64,000 nt of DNA from CANNBR01 sp964604015 (lineage in GTDB: Bacteria > Babelota > Babeliae > Babelales > CAIQNR01): contig CAZRXF010000001.1 of assembly GCA_964604015.1 (NCBI GenBank), positions 118,496-182,495 on the forward strand. Reading direction: 5' to 3'. Made by a program: the position numbers and the translations under genes. Positions 24,587 through 32,878 of this stretch are shown piece by piece. The notes beneath the pieces were generated by a model. It was given only the letters and a program-made list of their open reading frames with translations, made no database searches and was not told the origin of the DNA. Numbering within the stretch: position 1 is the first letter of the stretch; each line of letters starts with the position of its first letter.

Positions 24587-26146
24587 TTATCGAGCGTATT
24601 CAATCGAACGTTTTTCTCGGATAACGTTAACTTTAATTTGTCCGGGGAAAGACATTTCGTCTTCAATGCGTTTTGCAATGTCACGCGCCAAGATTCCTGC
24701 TTTTTCATCGTCAAGAAGGTCCTCCTCAACAATGACGCGGACTTCCCTACCTGCTTGCAACGCATAGGCTTTTTTAACTCCGCCAAAGCTATTTGCAATG
24801 TCTTCGAGTTTTTCAAGCCGTTTGATGTATGCAGTGAGTGTTTCTCTACGTGCACCAGGACGTGATGCTGAGATGGTATCGGCAATCACTACAATCGGGG
24901 CATAAATAGAAAGGAAGGGAACTTCTTCATGGTGAGCCGCAATTGCGTTTACCACAAGAGGGCTTTCTCCACAGCGTTTTGCAATATCGCCACCGATGAT
25001 AGCATGCGGTCCTTCAACCTCTGCAGTTACGGCTTTTCCAATATCATGTAAAAGACCAGCGCGCATTGCTATTTCACCGTTTAGACCGAGTTCTTCTGCA
25101 ATCATACGGGCAAACATACCGACTTCTTTACTGTGATCGAGGACATTTTGAGAGAATGATGTTCTAAAATAGAGCTTACCCAGCAAGGTTACGATTTCAG
25201 GGTGAATGCCTTGGATATTGCATTCAAGGATTGCCTGCTTTCCGTATTCTTCAATTGCTTCTTCGATTTCTTTTTCGTAGTAAGCAACCGTTTCTTCAAT
25301 ACGTGTTGGATTGATACGACCATCAAGAATCAATTTTTCAAGGGTACGGCGCGCTATTTCTCGTCGTATCGGGTTAAAGCCAGAAATGGTAATTACTTCC
25401 GGTGTTTCACCAATAACAAATTCCATCCCCGTTGCCATTTCAAGCGACTTGATGTTGCGCCCTTCTTTTCCAATGATGCGCCCTTTCATTTCTTCCTTTG
25501 GAAGGTGCACTACACTGGATGCGTTCGGCGTTACTTGATCGATGGTGTAGCGCTGCATGGCGCTTACGACGATTTGTATAGATTTTTCTTTTGCCGTTTG
25601 ACGTGTTTCTTCTTCAACCTTTTGGATCCATTTTTGATTAGAAAGATTCACTTCAGCGTATAAGATATCGGCAAGTTCTTTCTTTGCTTGGTCTTTGCTC
25701 AAGCCACCGATATTTTCCAGCTTGGTGATCAGCTCTGTGTAGAGTGATTTGAGCTTTTCCTCATTTGAGTGCATAAGCTCGCTCATTCGATTGAGCTTGC
25801 GCTCTTTCTCCTGGAGTTCTCGCTTGAGATCATCAAGTTGCTCTTCTTTTTTATCGAGCGTGTCTTCTTTGGATTGGATCTTTGATTGTTGGCGATCGAG
25901 TTCAATGCGATCACGCTTAATCTCAGCTTCAAACTCAGTGCGTCGTTTATAAATCTCGTCTTTGACTTTTAAAAGCGCTTCTTTTCGTTCCGTTTCTATT
26001 TCTCGTTTTGCACTTCTGTGCTTTTCTTCGACGGAAGCCAGCAACGCATTCGCATCCGCCAATTTTTTCTTGGCGTACATGAGCATTACCAGGGCTAGTG
26101 CAATCCCCACAAGCCCAAGAAGAACTTCACCTATTCCTAATAACAT
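24587..26146 (-). CDS. rny: Ribonuclease Y
   Basis: Membrane-bound endoribonuclease that initiates mRNA decay. The 519-residue architecture is complete: an N-terminal membrane helix (MLLGIGEVLLGLVGIALALVM), a long coiled coil (about 30-150), a KH RNA-binding domain around MKGRIIGKEGRNIKSLE, and an HD domain with LLHDIGKAVTAEVEG and the following AAHHEEVP. AGGAAAG precedes the ATG. zapA lies about 120 bases upstream and the YmdB pair directly downstream. Confidence 0.95.
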   Translation of the reverse strand: MLLGIGEVLLGLVGIALALVMLMYAKKKLADANALLASVEEKHRSAKREIETERKEALLKVKDEIYKRRTEFEAEIKRDRIELDRQQSKIQSKEDTLDKKEEQLDDLKRELQEKERKLNRMSELMHSNEEKLKSLYTELITKLENIGGLSKDQAKKELADILYAEVNLSNQKWIQKVEEETRQTAKEKSIQIVVSAMQRYTIDQVTPNASSVVHLPKEEMKGRIIGKEGRNIKSLEMATGMEFVIGETPEVITISGFNPIRREIARRTLEKLILDGRINPTRIEETVAYYEKEIEEAIEEYGKQAILECNIQGIHPEIVTLLGKLYFRTSFSQNVLDHSKEVGMFARMIAEELGLNGEIAMRAGLLHDIGKAVTAEVEGPHAIIGGDIAKRCGESPLVVNAIAAHHEEVPFLSIYAPIVVIADTISASRPGARRETLTAYIKRLEKLEDIANSFGGVKKAYALQAGREVRVIVEEDLLDDEKAGILARDIAKRIEDEMSFPGQIKVNVIREKRSIEYAR

Positions 26147-26269
26147 TGGTCTTTCCTATTTCTATGCGCTGCGATCTTCAACCTACTTAGTTTTATGCGC
26201 AACGTTACATCTGTGCGTTTTCCTGGCACGCACTGAGGAAAATAACCGTAAAAATGATAGGTCAAAAAG

Positions 26270-26548
26270 TCAAACAAGGAGCCTCATTTCCCGCTCCACC
26301 TTTTCCAAAAGACGTTGAATTTCTTCCTGCTGCATTCCCTCAGATGCTTCATCTTTCAACATCTTGCTTGCCAGTTGAAGGGCTACTAGAACAGCAACCC
26401 TCTCTCGCTCTGCAACTCCCGCATCAAGGATGGCGCGCATTGCAGAATCAACGTAAGCAGCAGCACGAAAAACATGAGAATCATCCTCGTCCCCTACCAG
26501 TGTGTAAGGAACATCACAGATAGAGACCTTTACCCTGTTCTTAGCCAT
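26270..26548 (-). CDS. zapA: Cell division protein ZapA
   Basis: ZapA bundles FtsZ filaments at midcell. The 92 residues start MAKNRVKVSICDVPYTLVG, with the family pattern V-x-I-x(2)-x-Y-x-L at the N-terminus, then a helical C-terminal half with AVLVALQLASKMLKDE. The start lies 7 bases after the stop of the coiled-coil gene; an ATG 18 codons further upstream would run into that gene. FtsZ itself is not in the window, but this is the usual small ZapA size. Confidence 0.82.
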   Translation of the reverse strand: MAKNRVKVSICDVPYTLVGDEDDSHVFRAAAYVDSAMRAILDAGVAERERVAVLVALQLASKMLKDEASEGMQQEEIQRLLEKVEREMRLLV

Positions 26549-26555
26549 CGTGAAC

Positions 26556-26816
26556 TCATCTTTCACTTTCAATGAGTTCGTCGATGCTTTTGAGTAACTC
26601 ACTGACTGCTTTCTCGGTAACCGTTAGTTTTTGTTCAAATTGCTTGTTTTCATTCAGCAACGAACGTTCAAGACGGACGATCTGCTCCTCTAACTGCTTT
26701 GCCTTTGATTCTAACTGCACGTTTTGATTCTCGAGTGTGGCGTTTTCTTCCTTCAACGTGCGCAACAATTCAATGAGGCTTTCGATCTTCTTCTCGAGTA
26801 TGGCTATCATTTCCAC
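26556..26816 (-). CDS. Short coiled-coil protein, ZapB-like
   Basis: 86 residues, almost entirely heptad repeats (leucines and charged residues from MIAILEKKIESLIELLRTL to the end) with no signal peptide. Length, composition and position directly before zapA suggest a ZapB-type partner in division-ring assembly, but coiled coils match each other easily, so this is inference from context. Confidence 0.6.
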   Translation of the reverse strand: MEMIAILEKKIESLIELLRTLKEENATLENQNVQLESKAKQLEEQIVRLERSLLNENKQFEQKLTVTEKAVSELLKSIDELIESER

Positions 26817-26882
26817 GCTTCTCTCCCTCTTTTTGTTATCTACGTGCTGAGTTGAGATTCTACTGAGAAGCCAGTTTTAATG

Positions 26883-27239
26883 TCAAGAACGAGCCTGTCT
26901 TGCAAGATCGACGATCTTTGAAAAGCCTTGTGGTTCAAAAATAGCAAGCTGGCTGAGCATCTTTCTGTTAAGAACAACATTTGCTTTTTTAAGACCGTAG
27001 GTGAACACAGAGTACGAAAGCCCAAGTGGCTTAACTGCCGCATTGATACGGGTGATGAAAAGCGCACGAGTAGAACGTTTTTTCAGTTTTCTACCAACGA
27101 ATGCGAATGCCATTGCACGAAGCAACGTCTCCTTAGCGCGTCTAAAAATATTGCCGCGCTGACCCCAGTAACCCTTAGTTTGCTTGAGTAACTTTTTGTG
27201 TCTTTTTTTTGTCGCTATACCGCGTTTAACTCTTGTCAT
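26883..27239 (-). CDS. rplT: 50S ribosomal protein L20
   Basis: Early assembly protein of the large subunit. 118 residues, MTRVKRGIATKKRHKKLLKQ, then GYWGQRGNIFRRAKETLLRA and a C-terminal globular part with NAAVKPLGLSYS. Length and sequence are canonical. It is the third gene of infC-rpmI-rplT, 11 bases after rpmI. In many bacteria L20 represses this operon; I did not identify the operator. Confidence 0.96.
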   Translation of the reverse strand: MTRVKRGIATKKRHKKLLKQTKGYWGQRGNIFRRAKETLLRAMAFAFVGRKLKKRSTRALFITRINAAVKPLGLSYSVFTYGLKKANVVLNRKMLSQLAIFEPQGFSKIVDLARQARS

Positions 27240-27250
27240 GTTTTATCCAT

Positions 27251-27448
27251 TTACCAGTAAGGAAGTAAGAGACTGATTTCTTTTACGTTCACGTCAGCAA
27301 TATAACCACCCTGACGTAGCTGTCGCTTTTTCTTGCGCGTTTTCTTTGTCAAAATGTGACGTCGCAATGCGCAAGCACGCTTAATCTTGTTTTTACCAAC
27401 GCGTTTAAAGCGTTTTTTTGCAGCAGAATTTGTTTTTACTTTTGGCAT
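27251..27448 (-). CDS. rpmI: 50S ribosomal protein L35
   Basis: Small basic large-subunit protein of 65 residues: MPKVKTNSAAKKRFKRVGKN with the usual KTRKKKRQLRQ centre. Flanked by infC and rplT in the standard order, with short gaps. Confidence 0.95.
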   Translation of the reverse strand: MPKVKTNSAAKKRFKRVGKNKIKRACALRRHILTKKTRKKKRQLRQGGYIADVNVKEISLLLPYW

Positions 27449-27461
27449 TGTGTTCCACCTA

Positions 27462-28040
27462 TCACTTCTTCAAAAAAAACATTTTAGACCACGTTTTCCC
27501 GGCATTTGCTTCTTTTTCTTCTCCGAGCTTGTCGGACAAGCCATGCGCTTGAAAACTGCGGTTTATTTTATCAAATAACTGGCCGCCTTGCTCTGCTTTG
27601 AAGGCAACCTCACGTCCATGAAATTGAACTGTGATCTTAAGCCGATTTCCTTCTTTCAAGAATTCGATTGCTTGACTGATCTTCCGCTCATAATCATGCT
27701 CGCCAATTTTTGGACGAATTTTTATTTCTTTTACAAGAATAACTTTTTGATTTTTCTTAGCTTCAGTTTGCTTTTTCTTGGTTTTATACAGTTCTTTTCC
27801 GTGATCCAAAATTTTGACCACCGGAACGCCAAGAGCTCCACTTTCTGCAAGCATTACCAGGTCAAGACCCGCGCTCCTTGCTTGTGTAAGCGCTTCCATC
27901 CTCGAAACTACTCCAATATTCGTCCCGTCAGCTGTGATAAGCTGAACCTGCGGAGCACGAATACCTTCGTTGATGAGTTGTTGAGTAGCCTTGTTTGTTG
28001 TAGGGCTCTCTTTTGACGGATCATTTCCTCTAAAAACCAT
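27462..28040 (-). CDS. infC: Translation initiation factor IF-3
   Basis: IF-3 binds the 30S subunit and checks start-codon pairing. 192 residues: the N-terminal domain with NEGIRAPQVQLITADG, a lysine-rich linker (YKTKKKQTEAKKNQK) and the C-terminal domain with EIKIRPKIGEHDYERK and VQFHGREVAF. The start is an ordinary ATG rather than the AUU used for autoregulation in enterics. It lies 36 bases downstream of recA. Confidence 0.94.
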   Translation of the reverse strand: MVFRGNDPSKESPTTNKATQQLINEGIRAPQVQLITADGTNIGVVSRMEALTQARSAGLDLVMLAESGALGVPVVKILDHGKELYKTKKKQTEAKKNQKVILVKEIKIRPKIGEHDYERKISQAIEFLKEGNRLKITVQFHGREVAFKAEQGGQLFDKINRSFQAHGLSDKLGEEKEANAGKTWSKMFFLKK

Positions 28041-28076
28041 AGATCTCTTCTGCTTTTTGATTTTTCATGACGATAC

Positions 28077-29141
28077 CTATACTGCCCCAGCAATTGCCGA
28101 TTGAACCTTTGTTCTAATCGACCCGGCAACATCTTTCTCTTGTTTAAGATAGTGAAGGACTTGCTCTCTACCTTGAGCCATCTTATTCCCCTCATAAGCA
28201 AACCATGAACCGGACTGGGTTACCACTCCGTAAAAAAGTGCCGCATCAAGAAGGTCAAGCTCTCGACTGATCCCCTCATTGAAAAGAAGGTCAACTTCAA
28301 TGCGCTTGAAAGGAGCTGCAACCTTGTTCTTTGCAACTTTGATTGCGACTCTGTTTCCTATGTGGACTTCGTCTTTTTTCAAACTTGCAATTCTTCGAAC
28401 ATCAAGCCGAACGGAAGCGTAAAATTTAAGCGCATTTCCACCGGTGGTTGTTTCTTTATTTGCAAACGCCATACCGCCAATGGTGTGGCGAATCTGGTTG
28501 ATAAAGATCAAGATAGCCTTCGATTTGTGAACGATAGGGGTTAATTTTCGTAAAGCCTGCGACATCAGTCGAGCCTGAAGCCCAACGTGCGTATCACCCA
28601 TTTCCCCTTCAAGTTCAGCCTTTGGAACAAGTGCGGCAACAGAATCAACAACGATGATGTCTATTGCCCCTGATCGAACAAGCATCTCAACAATATCGAG
28701 CGCCTGCTCACCATAATCAGGTTGTGAAATAATGAGTTCGTTTACGTTGATACCCAACTTGGCTGCGTGCTCAGGGTCAAGTGCGTGTTCCGCATCAATG
28801 AACGCGCAAATGCCGCCATTTCTTTGAGACTGGGCAATTGCCTGAAGTGCCAGTGTTGTTTTACCAGAAGCTTCAGGTCCATAAATTTCTATGATTCTTC
28901 CTATAGGATAGCCACCAACTCCCAACGCTTGGTCAAGAAGAATGGACCCCGAGGAAACAACCTCAACCGTGCTACCCGCAGATTGACCGAGGAGCATAAC
29001 CGCCCCTTTGCCGTACTGCTTATCTATCTGAGCGAACGTAACTTCAAGAGCTTTTTGTTTGGCTGAAACATCACGGTTTTCAGCACCCTCCTTCTGCCTT
29101 ACCGCCGAATCAGAAGTCTGTTGCGTTGTCTTTGGTTTCAT
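28077..29141 (-). CDS. recA: Recombinase RecA
   Basis: RecA forms filaments on single-stranded DNA for strand exchange and LexA cleavage. 354 residues with Walker A GPEASGKTT (about 88-96), Walker B IIVVDSVAAL and the L2 loop before ETTTGGNALKFYASVRLD. The L2 loop reads GGMAFANK where most RecA proteins have GVMFGNP or similar, a small local variation. The N-terminus is about 25 residues longer than average. The ATG overlaps the stop of the PpiD-like gene by 4 bases. No LexA box was recognised. Confidence 0.97.
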   Translation of the reverse strand: MKPKTTQQTSDSAVRQKEGAENRDVSAKQKALEVTFAQIDKQYGKGAVMLLGQSAGSTVEVVSSGSILLDQALGVGGYPIGRIIEIYGPEASGKTTLALQAIAQSQRNGGICAFIDAEHALDPEHAAKLGINVNELIISQPDYGEQALDIVEMLVRSGAIDIIVVDSVAALVPKAELEGEMGDTHVGLQARLMSQALRKLTPIVHKSKAILIFINQIRHTIGGMAFANKETTTGGNALKFYASVRLDVRRIASLKKDEVHIGNRVAIKVAKNKVAAPFKRIEVDLLFNEGISRELDLLDAALFYGVVTQSGSWFAYEGNKMAQGREQVLHYLKQEKDVAGSIRTKVQSAIAGAV

Positions 29142-31111
29142 ACTAGGTCTTTCACACGGGATATTGAATCATCGACTTTTATTGTAGCAGTTCTGAATAA
29201 AGACGCAATAAAGGCATGGGAGAAAATGGAGTTGCTGCGCTCAAAAATCGCTTTTAGGAGCTCCGGGCGTTTCTCAGTGAAATCGCTTTCTTTGACTTCT
29301 TCAATGTCATCAAGCCTTACCACAACCCCGCTTTTTGCGGAAAATGAGGCAAGAACTGCACCCTTCCAGTCAAGTCCCATACTTTCTTGAGGGAATCCAA
29401 CATCAAAGAGTGCTTTCATGCCGTTTTCATCATCCATAGTAATAAACTGTGTTGAGCTTATTTTTCCTCCATCAACCGGAGTAAAGGTGCCCGTCTTAAG
29501 AACGCTAGACTTTGCCTGTTTTACCGCAGCTTCAAGAGCTTTTGTTGCCTGGTCTTCATAAAAATCATTTGCGACTTTTGCCTTAACCGATTCAAAGGGA
29601 GCCTGTTCTGTTTTGGTTTTTCCATCAAGTTGGAGAATAATGCCTTTTCCATTTGCTATGAATGCTGTGAAGTCGCCTTCATTTCTTAGGGCAAAAAGAC
29701 GTTGTTCAAGCGGATCTTCTGTTTCACGCTTAACTTGGCGCATGGTAGTTTTTGTACCATTGTGGGTTGCTACAAAAGTGTCACGTGCTTCGTGTGGTGT
29801 TTCCTGACGAGAAAGCTGTGTTGCAAGTTTGGTAAATTCGGTTTTGAACTTTTGCTCAAACAAGATCTTTTTGATCTCTTCTTTTGCGCTTTCAAATGAT
29901 TGAAACGATGCATCCTTGCGCGCTACACGTTGCAGAATAATGAACCCTTTTTCGACAGGAACAACGGGAGAGACTTCTCCATCCTGTTTCAATTTGAAGG
30001 CTGCTTTTTCATATTCTTTTTCGTGTGTTCCGCGTTTGAAAAAGTCACCAAGCCCACCACGTGATGCAGTTTTTTTGTTCATGGAATGTTCTTTAGCAAG
30101 TTTTTCAAATTGCGTTGGATCTTGTGCAAGTTGTGCATAAATTTCTGTCGCTTCTTGAGCAAGTGCCTTTAATCCCTTGTTTTCAACATCATTCAGGATT
30201 ATTTCTCGTACCTGAACCTGCACTGGTTCTTTTATGAAACGAGTTGATTTGTTCTTATTGTAGAAAGCTTCTAATTCTGATTCTTCAAGAGTGATACCAT
30301 AGTCAGCTGGGGTGAACGTCCAGATAGAAGCATCACGTTTTTCGGGAGTCCAGTAGCGACGGGCAAGTTTATTTTGTTCGTCAAAGAATGCTTTCAGTTG
30401 CTTATCTGTGGCACCCTTTGTTTTTTCAGCTGCGAAAAACAGATCAAAAGAGAACGTTTGATAGGAGAATTTTTTTGCCAACTTACGCTCAATGTACATT
30501 TGTCGAATATCATAAGATGGCACAAAGAACCCGGATTGAAGCATCAAGATGGCAAACTGTTTTGTGAGCTTTTCTTTCATCATTTTTTCAAGGAGTGGCA
30601 TTTGCCCTGTTCCTTTAAGAAATTCAAGTGCTGCAAAGGTGTCGAGTGTTCCTTGCTTTGTAAAAACTTCTTGAGGGAGTAGCTCTCCTGCTTCTTCAAG
30701 CAAGAAGCGAGGGTCGGCAAGCCGTGCTTCAAGGTAACCATGCGCAACATGAACACTCAAAGAATCAGCAAATTGTTCCATAAGTTCGGCATGCACCAAT
30801 GTGTTGAGCGCACCAAGTTGCGGGTCGGAACTCACACCCATCATTTTCATATAGAGATCCGCATTCTTTCCATAGTGTTGACGAATTTGAGAAAGCTTAC
30901 GGTCTTCTTGTGCAACAGCCTTTTGAAAGAGCTGTCGGGAGATTTCTACTCCATTTACTTCAGCAATGCCATCGATAGACCCACCTTTAAGATATTTGAG
31001 AAGCACGCGTGAAAGACCAAGCCCACCAAACATGGCAAGGAACAGAAACCCCATAAAAATTCTGCCCGCCGTCCCTTTTATAGCTTTTCGTAATGATATA
31101 ATGATCGCCAT
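29138..31111 (-). CDS. ppiD: PpiD/SurA-like periplasmic peptidyl-prolyl isomerase
   Basis: Membrane-anchored folding factor for exported proteins. 657 residues: a short cytoplasmic N-terminus, one membrane helix (IFMGFLFLAMFGGLGLSRVLL), a SurA-like chaperone region, and a parvulin domain around 290-400 (VQVREIILNDVE, then RGGLGDFFKRG and VSPVVPVEKGFIILQ). The remainder is a second helical chaperone part. The many signal-peptide proteins in this window are plausible clients. It is coupled to recA by a 4-base overlap and starts 6 bases after the SPOR-like gene. Confidence 0.88.
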   Translation of the reverse strand: MAIIISLRKAIKGTAGRIFMGFLFLAMFGGLGLSRVLLKYLKGGSIDGIAEVNGVEISRQLFQKAVAQEDRKLSQIRQHYGKNADLYMKMMGVSSDPQLGALNTLVHAELMEQFADSLSVHVAHGYLEARLADPRFLLEEAGELLPQEVFTKQGTLDTFAALEFLKGTGQMPLLEKMMKEKLTKQFAILMLQSGFFVPSYDIRQMYIERKLAKKFSYQTFSFDLFFAAEKTKGATDKQLKAFFDEQNKLARRYWTPEKRDASIWTFTPADYGITLEESELEAFYNKNKSTRFIKEPVQVQVREIILNDVENKGLKALAQEATEIYAQLAQDPTQFEKLAKEHSMNKKTASRGGLGDFFKRGTHEKEYEKAAFKLKQDGEVSPVVPVEKGFIILQRVARKDASFQSFESAKEEIKKILFEQKFKTEFTKLATQLSRQETPHEARDTFVATHNGTKTTMRQVKRETEDPLEQRLFALRNEGDFTAFIANGKGIILQLDGKTKTEQAPFESVKAKVANDFYEDQATKALEAAVKQAKSSVLKTGTFTPVDGGKISSTQFITMDDENGMKALFDVGFPQESMGLDWKGAVLASFSAKSGVVVRLDDIEEVKESDFTEKRPELLKAIFERSNSIFSHAFIASLFRTATIKVDDSISRVKDLV

Positions 31112-31117
31112 GTTACT

Positions 31118-31831
31118 TTAACCCTTTCTTTTTTCGATAATGTCTATCGTTTTGATGTGCTCTCTTTGTTGGATTGTACTCGTAATTTTTTGTAAATCTT
31201 GCTTGCTTTCAAATTCCCCAGTGGTTACTTGGTACCAGGTTACCGCTCGGCCACGCTTTGTCTTACTTTCCCGCTTTTGTACAGCAACTTGTGGGTCGAA
31301 AATTTTCACTCGCTGTGCAAACTGAGTAGCAGCAAGCAGTGTACCAAACCCTGCAAGGGGAGCAACAAATACCGTGGTCGGTTGGGCCGATGTCACTTCT
31401 GTTTTTACCTGTTCTTTTTGTTTGGAAGATTCTAGTGCATCCTCAGGGACTTGTTTTTCAGTGTTGCTTGCTTCATCTTCTCCATTTTCTTCTTGTTCTT
31501 CGCCCCCGTTGATATCTTCTGTTGCCGTTGATTCTGAAGTGTCGGACGTATCTTCTTGTTCGAACTCGCTCATATCGCGGTCGTTCATAGTATAGAGAGC
31601 ATAGTTTATGCGGTCAGCAAATGACTCTTCTTCAATTTTGGCGACAAATCGCTGTATGGCACGCCTGTGTCCCCAGAAATACCCTAAGATAAAGCAGACA
31701 AAGCCTAGTATAAGAAGGAGAGAAAAAAGCCAACTTGCTTGACGATGGGGAATAAACAGACCCACCTGATCGTCTTTATGTTTGAGTACAATGCCTAGGG
31801 AATGTTGTATTTTTGTGAGCCAGGATTTCAT
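31118..31831 (-). CDS. Single-pass membrane protein with SPOR-like C-terminal domain
   Basis: 237 residues: cytoplasmic N-terminus, one membrane helix (ASWLFSLLLILGFVCFILGYF), a very acidic disordered linker (about 90-150) and a C-terminal domain whose VAPLAGFGTLLAATQFAQRV and WYQVTTGEFESKQDLQKI resemble SPOR peptidoglycan-binding domains. SPOR proteins collect at division septa by binding denuded glycan strands, so a cell-division role is plausible. The start overlaps miaA by 4 bases. Confidence 0.7.
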   Translation of the reverse strand: MKSWLTKIQHSLGIVLKHKDDQVGLFIPHRQASWLFSLLLILGFVCFILGYFWGHRRAIQRFVAKIEEESFADRINYALYTMNDRDMSEFEQEDTSDTSESTATEDINGGEEQEENGEDEASNTEKQVPEDALESSKQKEQVKTEVTSAQPTTVFVAPLAGFGTLLAATQFAQRVKIFDPQVAVQKRESKTKRGRAVTWYQVTTGEFESKQDLQKITSTIQQREHIKTIDIIEKRKG

Positions 31832-32796
31832 AGGGAACCTCTTTCCCGAAGTGATGTAAGAAACTTCATAACTACCTCTTTTACTTTATTGAATGATGCT
31901 TCTGTATCATCATCAAGTAGGATTTCGTGAAGGGCATCTGGAGTTTTGCAGTGCGGCTCAAGTGCTTTTTTAAGCATACGCCAAAAAGTCATTTGTCGTT
32001 TTGCATAGTGTCTTGTTTTTTGTGCTATCACAGGTATCAACACTTCCGGATCTTCACACTGTTGTTCAAGAGCCTTTACGATAACGTCATAGCCTATTAA
32101 TTTTTTTCGTTTTAAGAAAGCTCCCCACGGTTCTTCAAGTCGTTCAACCTCCTTGATCCATCCGCCTTCGATCATTTTTTTTGTTCTATCATTAATACGT
32201 CGATAGAGATTTTCTCTTGTACGGGTAAGGCAAAAAATCAGGTAGGAAAAGTCAGGTTCTTCGTACTCCAAAATAGATAAGGCTGAGGGTCTATGTAATG
32301 CAGTCATGGTAAGCGCTCGTTCAATTCGATACCGATCATGGGGATGAATAGCCTTGGCTCGCTCAGGGTTGGCTACAAGAAGCCGTTCCCATAATGACCC
32401 TGTTTTTTCATGGGCGTAGTCTGCCGATGGTTCAGCTGATGTTACACATTCTTCGTGCGGGGGAAAGAAAAGTGATTTGAGATAAAAACCTGATCCACCA
32501 ACAACAACCGGGATCTTTCCTCTTTTCCAAATATCATGACAGGTGGTAAGGAGTGCTTTTTTATACTCAACTACGGTGTAATCGCATGCCTCATTCAGAA
32601 TATCAAAAAGATGGTGGGGTACTGGCTCCTGTTTCCAGTCTGGTTTTGCTGTGCCAATAGAAAGAGGAGTATAAAATTGGCCCACGTCGCAATTAACGAT
32701 TTCAATAGGAAGCGATTGTGCAAGAGCAACAGCATAGTCAGACTTTCCGACTCCTGTTGGTCCATAGATAAAAATAAGAGATGGTTTGTGCGACAT
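31828..32796 (-). CDS. miaA: tRNA dimethylallyltransferase MiaA
   Basis: Adds a dimethylallyl group to A37 of tRNAs reading U-starting codons. 322 residues with P-loop YGPTGVGKSDYA (about 10-21), the NCDVGQFYTPLSIGTAKP segment (usually NSDSMQVY...GTAKP), VVGGSGFYLKSL and the C-terminal QKTRHYAKRQMTFWR motif. It is the first gene of a long same-strand series running down to rny. Confidence 0.94.
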   Translation of the reverse strand: MSHKPSLIFIYGPTGVGKSDYAVALAQSLPIEIVNCDVGQFYTPLSIGTAKPDWKQEPVPHHLFDILNEACDYTVVEYKKALLTTCHDIWKRGKIPVVVGGSGFYLKSLFFPPHEECVTSAEPSADYAHEKTGSLWERLLVANPERAKAIHPHDRYRIERALTMTALHRPSALSILEYEEPDFSYLIFCLTRTRENLYRRINDRTKKMIEGGWIKEVERLEEPWGAFLKRKKLIGYDVIVKALEQQCEDPEVLIPVIAQKTRHYAKRQMTFWRMLKKALEPHCKTPDALHEILLDDDTEASFNKVKEVVMKFLTSLRERGSL

Positions 32797-32837
32797 CCTA
32801 GTTTCCGGCTTTGATTTTTGCTTGATTATGTATTACC

Positions 32838-32866
32838 AGTGTACCTAGATGTCGCTGTTCCTTCAA
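32838..32866 (-). promoter_or_regulatory. Promoter upstream of miaA
   Basis: Minus-strand TTGAAG (32861-32866), 17-base spacer, TACACT (32838-32843), about 40 bases before the miaA start. The series miaA, SPOR-like, ppiD, recA, infC, rpmI, rplT has gaps under 40 bases or overlaps, so this site may serve all of them. Confidence 0.62.
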
Positions 32867-32878
32867 ACGAGCTTTATT

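Noticed and set aside
27462..28040. Non-canonical AUU start for infC
   Set aside because: An ATG with an upstream AAGAGA element fits the expected N-terminus.
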